A stretch of DNA of 39,789 nucleotides from contig CANJVW010000018.1 in NCBI GenBank assembly GCA_947478495.1, positions 1 through 39,789 of the forward strand, read 5' to 3'. A program made the position numbers and the translations under genes. This document shows, in pieces, positions 26,503-34,130 of this stretch. Position 1 is the first letter of the stretch, and each line of letters opens with the position of its first letter. The notes under the pieces are model-generated. The model did no database searches, was not told the DNA's origin, and saw nothing but the letters and a program-made list of their open reading frames with translations. Source of the stretch: Legionellales bacterium (lineage in GTDB: Bacteria; Pseudomonadota; Gammaproteobacteria; DSM-16500).

Positions 26503-26529
26503 GTTTCCACATTGTGGGGAGACGTTACT

Positions 26530-27396
26530 ATGACAACCAGCCAGAAAATACTTGATATTCGTTTACCAATCAACAGCTTAGATTCTTATATGCGCTATGT
26601 TGAGAGCGTTCCGATGCTGAGTTTCTCCGAAGAGCAGGCATTGGCAAACCGTTTGCGCGCTGAGAACGACCTGTCAGCGGCGAAAGAATTAGTATTGGCG
26701 CATGCGCGTTATGTGGTGCGCGTGGCACGAGGATATAAAGGGTATGGTCTGCCATTAGGTGACCTTATCCAAGAAGGCAATATTGGCCTGATGAAAGCCG
26801 TTAAGCGCTTTAACCCCGACGTTGGCGTCCGTTTAGTAACTTTTGCGATGCATTGGATTAAATCAGAGATCCATGAATTTGTGATTCGTCATTGGCGTAT
26901 TGTCAAAATTGCAACAACCAAGGCGCAGCGAAAGTTATTTTTTAACCTGCGTCGCATGAAGACCCAGTTGGCGTGGTTTAGCAATGAAGAAGTCGATGCG
27001 GTCGCAGAGGATCTGGGGGTCCCACCTCAAACAGTTCGAGAAATGGAAATGCGTTTGAGCCAGGCTGATGTGTCGTTTGATCTGAACAATGACGACGATG
27101 ATGAAGACTATTCAGCGGCACCCGCTACTTACTTGGAAGATCATACGCTTGATCCAGGGCGGATTTTTGAGAAAAGCAGTTCAAGTACGCAATCCAGTGA
27201 GGCGTTGCAACAGGCGATCGCATCATTGGATGAGCGTAGCCAGGCTATTTTGTCAGCGCGTTGGTTTGAGTCTAAACCTACGACGCTTGAAGTTCTCGCT
27301 CAAAAATATGGTGTTTCTGCGGAACGCATACGTCAGCTTGAAAAAAACGCACTGCAAAAATTAAAAGCGCATATAACCGCGTCATGTGCTACTTAA
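26530..27396 (+). CDS. rpoH: RNA polymerase heat-shock sigma factor sigma-32
   Basis: RpoH directs RNA polymerase to heat-shock promoters. From ATG 26530, with GGGGAGA about 8 bases upstream, it is 288 residues. Region 1.2/2 ([37 protein letters not shown]) and the RpoH box [12 protein letters not shown] identify sigma-32 rather than RpoD or RpoS. Region 4 ends with [19 protein letters not shown]. An acidic DDDDED insert sits in region 3. The ftsY-rpoH block is conserved in gammaproteobacteria. Confidence 0.97.
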   Translation: MTTSQKILDIRLPINSLDSYMRYVESVPMLSFSEEQALANRLRAENDLSAAKELVLAHARYVVRVARGYKGYGLPLGDLIQEGNIGLMKAVKRFNPDVGVRLVTFAMHWIKSEIHEFVIRHWRIVKIATTKAQRKLFFNLRRMKTQLAWFSNEEVDAVAEDLGVPPQTVREMEMRLSQADVSFDLNNDDDDEDYSAAPATYLEDHTLDPGRIFEKSSSSTQSSEALQQAIASLDERSQAILSARWFESKPTTLEVLAQKYGVSAERIRQLEKNALQKLKAHITASCAT

Positions 27397-27559
27397 TTTG
27401 TAGGATAATATACCTATCTTGCGTGAGATAATGCGTTAGAATACTTGTTTATGCGTTAACATTACTTCTCAACTCTTTGATTAAACTATTCTATTGATAT
27501 TTTTTCGATTTTGTTCTTTTTTTATTTCCATATGCGGATGTATTTATTTTGATACGATG

Positions 27560-27710
27560 AAATCATTCAAGGATGAATATCAGGGACCGGCACACGGATG
27601 ATTATGCTTAAGGATATAGTAGAGTCTTGTCACGGATGAAAGACTGGGTTTAGAAGGCCTTCATCACCGCTGCATTAAAAAAAGCGATCTCACAAAGGTC
27701 GCTTTTTTTG
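27560..27710 (+). ncRNA. Candidate CsrA-sequestering small RNA (RsmY/RsmZ/CsrB type)
   Basis: An intergenic stretch after rpoH carries five GGA motifs within 66 bases (27571, 27584, 27596, 27612, 27634; a sixth is at 27536) and then a strong intrinsic terminator. Two motifs sit in the loop of a hairpin, the hallmark of CsrA/RsmA binding. At 27565-27578 ATTCA and TGAAT close an AGGA loop. At 27623-27645 AGTCTT, a bulged G and TCA pair with TGA and AAGACT around a CGGA loop. No open frame with a ribosome site overlaps. The 5' end is approximate, set after a possible -10 (TACGAT at 27553-27558) that has no clear -35. Two direct repeats ATGCGTTA (27431, 27451), 20 bases apart, lie upstream and may bind an activator. 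CsrA itself is not in this window. Confidence 0.65.
27677..27709 (+). terminator. Intrinsic terminator of the small RNA candidate
   Basis: GCGATC (27684-27689) pairs with GGTCGC (27697-27702), extended by seven A before and seven T after. This is the clearest rho-independent terminator in the window and it does not belong to any protein gene. Confidence 0.85.
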
Positions 27711-27733
27711 TATACGCTAAGGCTCCATTAACC

Positions 27734-27849
27734 AACAGCCATCTATGTACAATCTTTTGATAAAAAATTTCTTAAAATACTCACATACTGTGTGTATGCT
27801 CCGTTTTTTCGTCATTTTTTATCAAAACCTTGCCGCATATATGGCTGTT
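27734..27849. repeat. Nested inverted repeat, MITE-like, between the small RNA and psd
   Basis: Three concentric mirror pairs are present: AACAGCCAT (27734-27742) with ATGGCTGTT (27841-27849); TTTTGATAAAAAAT (27755-27768) with ATTTTTTATCAAAA (27814-27827), perfect over 14 bases; and CATAC/GTATG in the centre (27784-27798). The element is about 116 bases long with no coding capacity. It could also end psd transcription from the right. Confidence 0.65.
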
Positions 27850-27864
27850 TGTGGTCTTTGCAGG

Positions 27865-28716
27865 TTATGACTGCGAATGGAGGCTGCCTAATGCCTGCCC
27901 CATTTTGACATCGGTATCGACAAGCGCGCTTCTCGACCAGGCCATTTGATTCGCTGTAAATAATACAATAACCGTTGAGCCCATTTCAAAATGTCCGAGC
28001 TCTTCTCCCTTTTCGAGAGAAATAGGTTGAGTCGGCGTGACATCTTTTATCTTGGCTGACGCAATGATGGCGTCTGACCAAATCGTTTTAATACCGCTGA
28101 CTAGCATGGCACCCACTAAAATAACCGCCATGGGACCTTGGTCTGTATCAAACAAGCAGACCAAGCGTTCATTGCGTGAAAAAAGGTGAGGAATGTGTTG
28201 GGTTGTGAGCGTATTCACCGAAAATAATTTGCCGGGAATATAAATGGCTTCACGTAATGTGCCGGCGTAGGGCATGTGTACGCGATGGTAGTCTTTTGGC
28301 GCAAGATACAGCGTCGCATAGTATCCCGAAGCAAAGGGTTTGGCGCGATCAGCCGATCCGCCGAGTAAATCGATCGTATTAAAGTAAAATCCTTTCGCTT
28401 GAAAAAGAAGGGTGTTTTCTATTTTTCCGATTTGACTGATGGCTCCGTCGACAGGAGACACAATGGTCTGCTTATCTTCTGCGATGGGTCGAAGCTTAAG
28501 GTTTAATCGACGAGTAAAAAAGCTGTTAAAATCCGGATAGTCATTTAATTGTTGACATTGAGCTGTGCTCATATCGGCGCCAAAGCAGCGGATGAGCAAG
28601 TTGATTTGCCAATTTTTCCACCAGACCCAACGACAATGACACAGTACGCCAGACAGCCACGATAATGCACGTTGAGGTGCTAAATATTGTAGCGCTATTT
28701 TTATTCTATTGTTCAT
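27865..28716 (-). CDS. psd: Phosphatidylserine decarboxylase proenzyme
   Basis: Psd makes phosphatidylethanolamine from phosphatidylserine at the inner membrane. The 283-residue proenzyme cleaves itself to create a pyruvoyl group at Ser247 in GHFEMGSTVIVLF. The usual LGST motif is MGST here, a conservative change. The supporting Asp90 (VSPVDGAISQIG) and His144 (YLAPKDYHRVHMPY) are present. No pssA is adjacent. It is divergent from the twin-TM gene. Confidence 0.95.
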   Translation of the reverse strand: MNNRIKIALQYLAPQRALSWLSGVLCHCRWVWWKNWQINLLIRCFGADMSTAQCQQLNDYPDFNSFFTRRLNLKLRPIAEDKQTIVSPVDGAISQIGKIENTLLFQAKGFYFNTIDLLGGSADRAKPFASGYYATLYLAPKDYHRVHMPYAGTLREAIYIPGKLFSVNTLTTQHIPHLFSRNERLVCLFDTDQGPMAVILVGAMLVSGIKTIWSDAIIASAKIKDVTPTQPISLEKGEELGHFEMGSTVIVLFTANQMAWSRSALVDTDVKMGQALGSLHSQS

Positions 28717-28801
28717 GCAATATCTTCGCTCCTATTTAGGTCAGCAGTATAACGAGACTCGTGGCTTGTGTATACTTGAGGTTCTCTCGATGGGGGTGAA
28801 T

Positions 28802-29008
28802 ATGTTGATCAAGGCTGTCATTGTATTAGCGCTGCTCGTTATTTTATATAGCTTGGGAAGTGGATTATTTTATTTAGTGCGCGGACGCAATCAAGATGCA
28901 TCGCACATGCTGAAAGCGTTGGGTTGGCGCGTCGGTTTGTCGCTAGGCGTTTTTGTGTTGTTGGGGGCAGGTTATTTATTGGGGTGGATCACACCACATG
29001 CTGTTTAG
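28802..29008 (+). CDS. Twin transmembrane protein (DUF2909-like)
   Basis: A 68-residue protein with two membrane helices (about 2-24 and 40-62) joined by a short polar loop, LVRGRNQDASHMLKALGWRVGLS, which is characteristic of DUF2909 proteins. ATG 28802 is chosen because GGGGGTGA immediately precedes it; the ATG at 28790 is an alternative. DUF2909 genes usually neighbour cytochrome oxidase assembly genes, but here the neighbours are psd and a FUSC-like pair. The function is unknown. Confidence 0.75.
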   Translation: MLIKAVIVLALLVILYSLGSGLFYLVRGRNQDASHMLKALGWRVGLSLGVFVLLGAGYLLGWITPHAV

Positions 29009-29522
29009 TTTGAAAAAAAGGCGCGCCAAGAAAACGATATCCGGCTGTATTCGAGCGGTAGCTTTGATGCATGCCTGCTATTTTGTCGGTGATATGCAAT
29101 ACAAAGATGCATTGCAGATACATTGCAAAAGGATGGCTGTGTTCGATGCGCTCTATCAAGGCGAGTCATTATTGAAAACATCCTACGCTTCTCTTATGCT
29201 TCGCATTGAAGAATTAACAGGCCTTATTTTTTCGTTGAACCAATTATATTATCGCGTGAAAGATAAAGCGCTTTTTGAAATAGGTGCGCATGAATTGCAG
29301 TCCATTCAACGCGTATTGATTTCTCTCTTAAAACGGATGAGCCAAGGCAAATCATTGGCTTTGTATGAATTAGAGGACGCTATCCAATCGTTTGAAAAAC
29401 TCTTCGAACAAGCGTTGTGCGTGGTTGCGCCTGATACCACTATTTTTTTGTTTTTTATTCAGCATTTGTCTGCGCTGAAAAGTCTAATGGGTGTGATTTC
29501 AGAGGAGTGGGCATGCCTTTGA
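28998..29522 (+). CDS. Helical protein, possible soluble half of a split FUSC-type transporter
   Basis: From ATG 28998, which overlaps the twin-TM gene stop, this is 174 residues, mostly amphipathic helices (ASLMLRIEELTGLIFSLNQLYY, IQRVLISLLKRM, LEDAIQSFEKLFEQA) ending FLFFIQHLSALKSLMGVI. No signal peptide is obvious. The helical pattern and its position 10 bases overlapping a FUSC-like gene suggest the cytosolic domain that in full FUSC proteins separates the two membrane halves. The first membrane half is not present upstream. The assignment is inference from context. Confidence 0.55.
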   Translation: MLFSLKKRRAKKTISGCIRAVALMHACYFVGDMQYKDALQIHCKRMAVFDALYQGESLLKTSYASLMLRIEELTGLIFSLNQLYYRVKDKALFEIGAHELQSIQRVLISLLKRMSQGKSLALYELEDAIQSFEKLFEQALCVVAPDTTIFLFFIQHLSALKSLMGVISEEWACL

Positions 29523-30391
29523 TTCATCAGCACCTAAAATATATCGTCGCTACGCTCATCGCATTAACAGCTCATTTTTTTCTATCAAGGAGCCATGAGG
29601 GTTGGTTGCTTATTGTGACTCTACTGACGATGTGTACAGCACCGGGGTGTGCTGTATATCAAGGATTATGGCGCTATATTTGGGCTTCCATCATTATTGT
29701 GGCGCTTTCTTTTTCTGTGTTGTCTCATGCTTTTCTTGTTTCTCGATTAAGTGATGCAACAATAGGCGCGCTGATTGGTATTGTCATTAATGTGATGGTT
29801 TTTCCGGATCGAGCGGACACACAATTTCGAGAGGCCTGTATTCCCGTTTGGAATGCGTATATCGATTATTTTTCTTCTATTGTCTCACTGCTGTCACGAA
29901 CAGAAAATGATATTGAACAAACAAAAAGAAAAACCATTCAGTCTATGACAGCGTTGCCGGGATGGGTGTATGAGACGGGCTTTGATAAAACGTTAAAATC
30001 GGGTTACTGCTATGTCTTGATGAAGACAGAGCGTGTGGCGGATCTTTTATTGTCCATGCATTATCTGGTATCAGCGTCGGGTTCGCGTGAGATGGGTTGC
30101 GCAATACAAGAGCCCTGCCGACGTTACGCGGATTTGATGGCGGAATGGATGCGCTCATTAACGAGCGTGTTAGCGCTCCAACCCATTGCCATGGGCGTTG
30201 ATGATGGTTTGATTGCATTGCAATTGATCGAAGAAACGCTGGAAAAAATGAAACCGCCCGCACTCGCATGGGCAGAATCGTTTAAAGATTATCTGCGTTA
30301 CGAAGAATTTGTTTATTGTTTACGCGAGTTACGTGCTATTTTGTTTGACCTTAGTCTTTCGACTGCGCCCGTAAAAATACTCGTTAAATAG
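29513..30391 (+). CDS. FUSC-like inner-membrane protein, C-terminal half
   Basis: A 292-residue protein starting at ATG 29513 with GAGGAG 6 bases upstream. The first 100 residues hold about four membrane helices (YIVATLIALTAHFFL, GWLLIVTLLTM, YIWASIIIVALSFSVLSH, ATIGALIGIVINVMVF), in the pattern of the fusaric-acid-resistance/aromatic-acid-exporter (FUSC) membrane block, ending with FPDRADTQF. The remaining 190 residues are soluble and helical. Full FUSC proteins have two such blocks; here one half is a separate gene. It overlaps the preceding gene by 10 bases, so both are probably made together. The substrate is unknown. Confidence 0.65.
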   Translation: MPLIHQHLKYIVATLIALTAHFFLSRSHEGWLLIVTLLTMCTAPGCAVYQGLWRYIWASIIIVALSFSVLSHAFLVSRLSDATIGALIGIVINVMVFPDRADTQFREACIPVWNAYIDYFSSIVSLLSRTENDIEQTKRKTIQSMTALPGWVYETGFDKTLKSGYCYVLMKTERVADLLLSMHYLVSASGSREMGCAIQEPCRRYADLMAEWMRSLTSVLALQPIAMGVDDGLIALQLIEETLEKMKPPALAWAESFKDYLRYEEFVYCLRELRAILFDLSLSTAPVKILVK

Positions 30392-30436
30392 CCATCTTTC
30401 AGTTATCATACCAAAAAAATGACATTCGAGGGAAAA

Positions 30437-32419
30437 ATGATTAAACAGATTATCGCGCTATTTCTTTTGAGCGTCATCACGTCGCTTAGCTTTGCCGGTG
30501 CTGACTTTACAAGCGCTGATTCGACAGACACCGTTCGAAAACTAATTACATTTCTAACAGCTGATTGGACAGGTCACGGCGTCACCTATATGGGTACAGC
30601 GGGAGATCTGATGAATCGTCCGTTACCTCTCACCTATTACGCGCCAGCGGATTATTGGGGAAAATATGTTTGTGAAATGCCTGGCAATGATTGTCACGTG
30701 ACGGATATCTATCATGCAGGTAATGTTGATGCAGACAATTCTACACTGTTACCCGATCCGGCGTCTCCTGGAGCGGCGCTGCAGTCTGAGCGAGCGTTGA
30801 TAAGCAATGGAACGGATATTTATGATGCAGCGACTTGGCAAATAGCGCTAGCACTGGCGAGCCAGGATCATCAATTTAATGACAAAAATCTTTTTTCAGT
30901 GGCTAATGATCAAAATATTTTATTACAGCAAGGTTTTAGCGGAGAGGCATTTGGACCGTTAATTTCCGGCGGAAATCGTATTTTGACCGACACTCCCGCT
31001 GGTTCGGGAGATTCTTATCATTCTCCGATTATGAATCGTTATTTTAAAACAGCTATTACCGACAGAAAGAAGGCTTATTTTCCTCGTATGGTAACGAGAC
31101 AGCGACTTCTGGCGGATCCTTTTGTCAATCCTGATACTCGCTATTTATTGAGTTATATCACGGCACCCAATTTGCCAACCACGGATCTGCGTTACAAAAC
31201 AGGATTGATTACCGTATTTGATAACAAACCGGTCACAGGGGAAAATGTGTGGGCATTTTTGATTGGACCCTTGCAAGCAGCTCAAATAAAATATAAACGA
31301 TCTAAAGCAGGCTGTGTGCCGTATCATGATATAGCGGTGCAAAATGCGTTAGATATTTTATTTGCGTTTCAAGCGATGCAATCTCCGCTCGGTTGCCTCT
31401 ATTACACGACTGTGACTGATGGTTCGCCAGAAAATTATGTGGTCTCCATTGAAAACAATGCGTCCGCTTTAGCGGGTTTGTTGACGCTACAGCATGTACT
31501 TATGCAAACCAAGCAATACGATACTAGCGTATCGCCAGATGACAAAATCAGCATAGACGATGCGCTGTCAAAAATTGATATTATGCTGAGGGGCGGCATG
31601 ACAATAAGTGGTGACAAGACAGAAGGCTTGATTCATTTTTTTCGGCACGATGCCTATGCAACAGATGGAAGCGCAACAGAAGTAGTCAATGGTGGCGCAT
31701 GGGATCGGCAGAAACAATTATTTGTGATAGGTGGCAAGACCAATGACAATGGAGATCGATGGACGCCGGGTCCCGATGTCTCAGTCGATGCCAATACCTG
31801 GACGGTCTCTGTGTTGGGTCAGCCGTTGATTGATCAGTGGTTTGGCTTTGGCACGGCTTACCAAATTTGGAAAAATGTGAGAGCGCTTTCATCGTATAGT
31901 GGGAACGATCATACGTTGTGGGGCGTTGGGTATTCCGCTAATGATGACCATGATGTGATGTCAGCAGAATGGACAGCGGGAGCGATCAATATGTTGCGCG
32001 TACTGATTACGCAATATAAAACAGCAGCTGACTCATCGAGCCAATATACGGCGGCACAAAAAGCGCAAGCAACACAAATTGTCGAAGAGCTTCAGGCAGA
32101 CCATGACAGCATGGTGGATCATTTGGCCAGATTACGATCCGATCAGTATGGAAAAGACCCTACCTTTGACGAGGTTCGTCCGTTTTATCCTGATCCTGAT
32201 TATTATAGTAAATTATTTTCAGCAGGCGGCGATACCTTGAGTTATGTCTATGCGAGCAAACGCTATCTGATTCGCTTTCCTGGTGGATGGTTTGCGAACC
32301 CGATACCGAGTACGGCATCAACCACTTGGCCTGTGATGCTGTATTATCAATTTAATCCGTTCAATGCGATTGATGGGGGTTATGAGCCGAATCAGATTGC
32401 TGATCCTTTGATTCCTTGA
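30437..32419 (+). CDS. Large exported protein, unassigned
   Basis: The 660-residue protein starts at ATG 30437 (GAGGGA just upstream) with a clean signal peptide (1-20, LLSVITSLSFA then GADF). There is no lipobox and no further membrane helix. The mature part is rich in Asp, Tyr and Trp and has four cysteines in two pairs (CEMPGNDCH and GCVPYH with GCLYY), consistent with disulfides outside the cytoplasm. The segment WFGFGTAYQIWKN followed by GVGYSANDDHDVMSAEWTAGAINMLRVL (about 460-525) resembles the helical repeats of alpha/alpha-toroid sugar-active enzymes, but I cannot place it in a family. It follows the FUSC-like pair by 45 bases. The function is unknown. Confidence 0.7.
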   Translation: MIKQIIALFLLSVITSLSFAGADFTSADSTDTVRKLITFLTADWTGHGVTYMGTAGDLMNRPLPLTYYAPADYWGKYVCEMPGNDCHVTDIYHAGNVDADNSTLLPDPASPGAALQSERALISNGTDIYDAATWQIALALASQDHQFNDKNLFSVANDQNILLQQGFSGEAFGPLISGGNRILTDTPAGSGDSYHSPIMNRYFKTAITDRKKAYFPRMVTRQRLLADPFVNPDTRYLLSYITAPNLPTTDLRYKTGLITVFDNKPVTGENVWAFLIGPLQAAQIKYKRSKAGCVPYHDIAVQNALDILFAFQAMQSPLGCLYYTTVTDGSPENYVVSIENNASALAGLLTLQHVLMQTKQYDTSVSPDDKISIDDALSKIDIMLRGGMTISGDKTEGLIHFFRHDAYATDGSATEVVNGGAWDRQKQLFVIGGKTNDNGDRWTPGPDVSVDANTWTVSVLGQPLIDQWFGFGTAYQIWKNVRALSSYSGNDHTLWGVGYSANDDHDVMSAEWTAGAINMLRVLITQYKTAADSSSQYTAAQKAQATQIVEELQADHDSMVDHLARLRSDQYGKDPTFDEVRPFYPDPDYYSKLFSAGGDTLSYVYASKRYLIRFPGGWFANPIPSTASTTWPVMLYYQFNPFNAIDGGYEPNQIADPLIP

Positions 32420-32435
32420 AAATTTGTTTTCTCTT

Positions 32436-32664
32436 CTTGTTATCCTCTTTTTTCTTACCATCCTTTTTTCTTGTCATCCCCGCGCAGGCGGGGACCCATG
32501 GTGGTATCACCTGTGAATACAAGAAGAGAGAAATTTTTTTAAAGAGCAAATTCTTTTATTTCCCTGATGGAGTCATTTGCAGAATGGGTCCCCGCCTGCG
32601 CGGGGATGACAAGAAAAAAGGATGGCAAGAAAAAAGGATGGCAAGAAAAAAAGGAGATAACAAG
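32436..32664. repeat. MITE-like long inverted repeat with internal tandem unit
   Basis: The left arm 32436-32499 (CTTGTTATCC at its end, CCCCGCGCAGGCGGGG inside) mirrors the right arm 32584-32664. The right arm is longer because a 17-base unit containing AAGGATGGCAAGAAAAA is duplicated. The centre is 84 bases, AT-rich and non-coding. The inner core is the same family as 11218-11329. Short reading frames across it are low-complexity Lys/Gly products of the repeat. Confidence 0.8.
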
Positions 32665-32684
32665 CAGTGAATGGGCAAGCTTCG

Positions 32685-34130
32685 TTACACCACCGGCAAA
32701 CTACCCACCCTCACAATTTTCATGGAATTGGTTTTGCCATGCACGCCAATCAATTCGCCTTTGGTGATAATCACGAGATCGCCGTCTTCGATGATGTCAC
32801 GGGATTGCAATGCATCAACAGCGGCCTTATTGAGTGCGCGTCGATCGATTGGTATCGCATCAAATGCGATCGGGTAGACGCCGCGATAGAGCGCCATGAG
32901 TTGTCGAGTGGCAGCATGTCGGCTCAAGCCGTAAATGGGAATGCTGGATCGGACGCGTGACATCCAAAGGGGTGTGGAACCCGATTCAGTGAGCGCGATA
33001 ATCGCTGTGATATCTAAGTGGTTTGCGGTGTACATGGTTGCCATCGCAATGGCTTCATCGATGTGTTTAAAGTGTTTTTCTAAGCGATGCCGAGATCGTT
33101 TAGCAATAGGGTTTTTTTCAGCGCTAAGACAAATGCGATGCATCGCAGCGACGGCTTTGTCAGGATATTTTCCCACAGCAGTTTCTTGCGATAACATGAC
33201 CGCATCCGTTCCATCAAGCACTGCATTTGCGACGTCTGATACTTCAGCGCGGGTGGGGATGGTGCTGTATGTCATGGTTTCCAGCATTTGAGTGGCGGTG
33301 ATCACGGGTTTGTTGAGTGCGCGGGCCATATGAATAATGTTTTTCTGAGCGCCAGGCAATTCCGCATCGCCAATTTCAACACCTAAATCGCCGCGCGCGA
33401 CCATGACGCCATCCGCTGCAAGAATAATTTCTTCAATATTGGTGATGGCTTCGGCGCGCTCTATTTTTGCGATAATGTTTGCTGTGCCGTTTGCGGCTTT
33501 CAATAAAGCACGCGCTTGATTGACATCCGCTGCATTGCGCGGAAACGAAATGGCAAGATAATCCGCTTTTAAGCGAACGGCCTCAATAAGATCAATACGG
33601 TCTTTATTGGTGAGCGCTTCAGCGGATAAACCGCCGCCCAGTCGATTTATGCCTTTGTTATTAGAGAGTTCGCCACCATTCACGACTTTGCAATGAATGC
33701 GCTGATTCTCGATTTTTTCAACGGTCATGACGAGGCGCCCGTCATCGAGCAATAACGTATCGCCTGCATGAACATCGTTGGGTAGATTTTTATAATCCAG
33801 ACCAACCATTTGTTCGTTGCCTTCGTCGTCACCTAATTGAGGGTCTAAAATAAAATCTTGATTTTCTTCGAGGATTATTTTTTTATTCTTAAAGCGTCCT
33901 ACGCGAATTTTAGGGCCTTGCAAATCCACTAAAATGGCGACGATGCGACCGTGTTTTTTGGCGATGTCACGCACGGATTGAATGCGTTGTTCGTGCGTCT
34001 CTTTGGTGCCGTGGGAGAAGTTAGCACGAAACACATCGGCGCCTGCCAGCATGACTTTTTCAAGCATAGTGGGGTCGTCTAATGAGGGGCCGAGCGTGAC
34101 AACAATTTTGGTGCGTCGTAAGATATTCAT
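32685..34130 (-). CDS. pyk: Pyruvate kinase
   Basis: Pyruvate kinase transfers phosphate from phosphoenolpyruvate to ADP. The 481-residue protein begins RRTKIVVTLGPS and carries FRANFSHGT, the LVDLQGPKIRVG motif, the catalytic lysine in IIAKIERAEA, the Mg-binding MVARGDLGVEIG, and ATQMLETM. The C-terminal regulatory domain is present (GLSRHAATRQLMALYRGVYP). It overlaps the pgk end by 4 bases (ATGA), so both glycolytic ATP-forming steps are translationally coupled. Confidence 0.97.
   Translation of the reverse strand: MNILRRTKIVVTLGPSLDDPTMLEKVMLAGADVFRANFSHGTKETHEQRIQSVRDIAKKHGRIVAILVDLQGPKIRVGRFKNKKIILEENQDFILDPQLGDDEGNEQMVGLDYKNLPNDVHAGDTLLLDDGRLVMTVEKIENQRIHCKVVNGGELSNNKGINRLGGGLSAEALTNKDRIDLIEAVRLKADYLAISFPRNAADVNQARALLKAANGTANIIAKIERAEAITNIEEIILAADGVMVARGDLGVEIGDAELPGAQKNIIHMARALNKPVITATQMLETMTYSTIPTRAEVSDVANAVLDGTDAVMLSQETAVGKYPDKAVAAMHRICLSAEKNPIAKRSRHRLEKHFKHIDEAIAMATMYTANHLDITAIIALTESGSTPLWMSRVRSSIPIYGLSRHAATRQLMALYRGVYPIAFDAIPIDRRALNKAAVDALQSRDIIEDGDLVIITKGELIGVHGKTNSMKIVRVGSLPVV

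Noticed and set aside
27761-27774. TAAAAAATTTCTTA resembles the LetA/GacA-type box of Legionella small RNAs
   Set aside because: It lies downstream of the small RNA terminator and mostly inside an arm of the nested palindrome; AT-rich chance or repeat sequence explains it better.
32416-32767. Short frames with Lys/Gly-rich products around the 32.5-kb repeat
   Set aside because: They translate the inverted repeat itself and have no family features.
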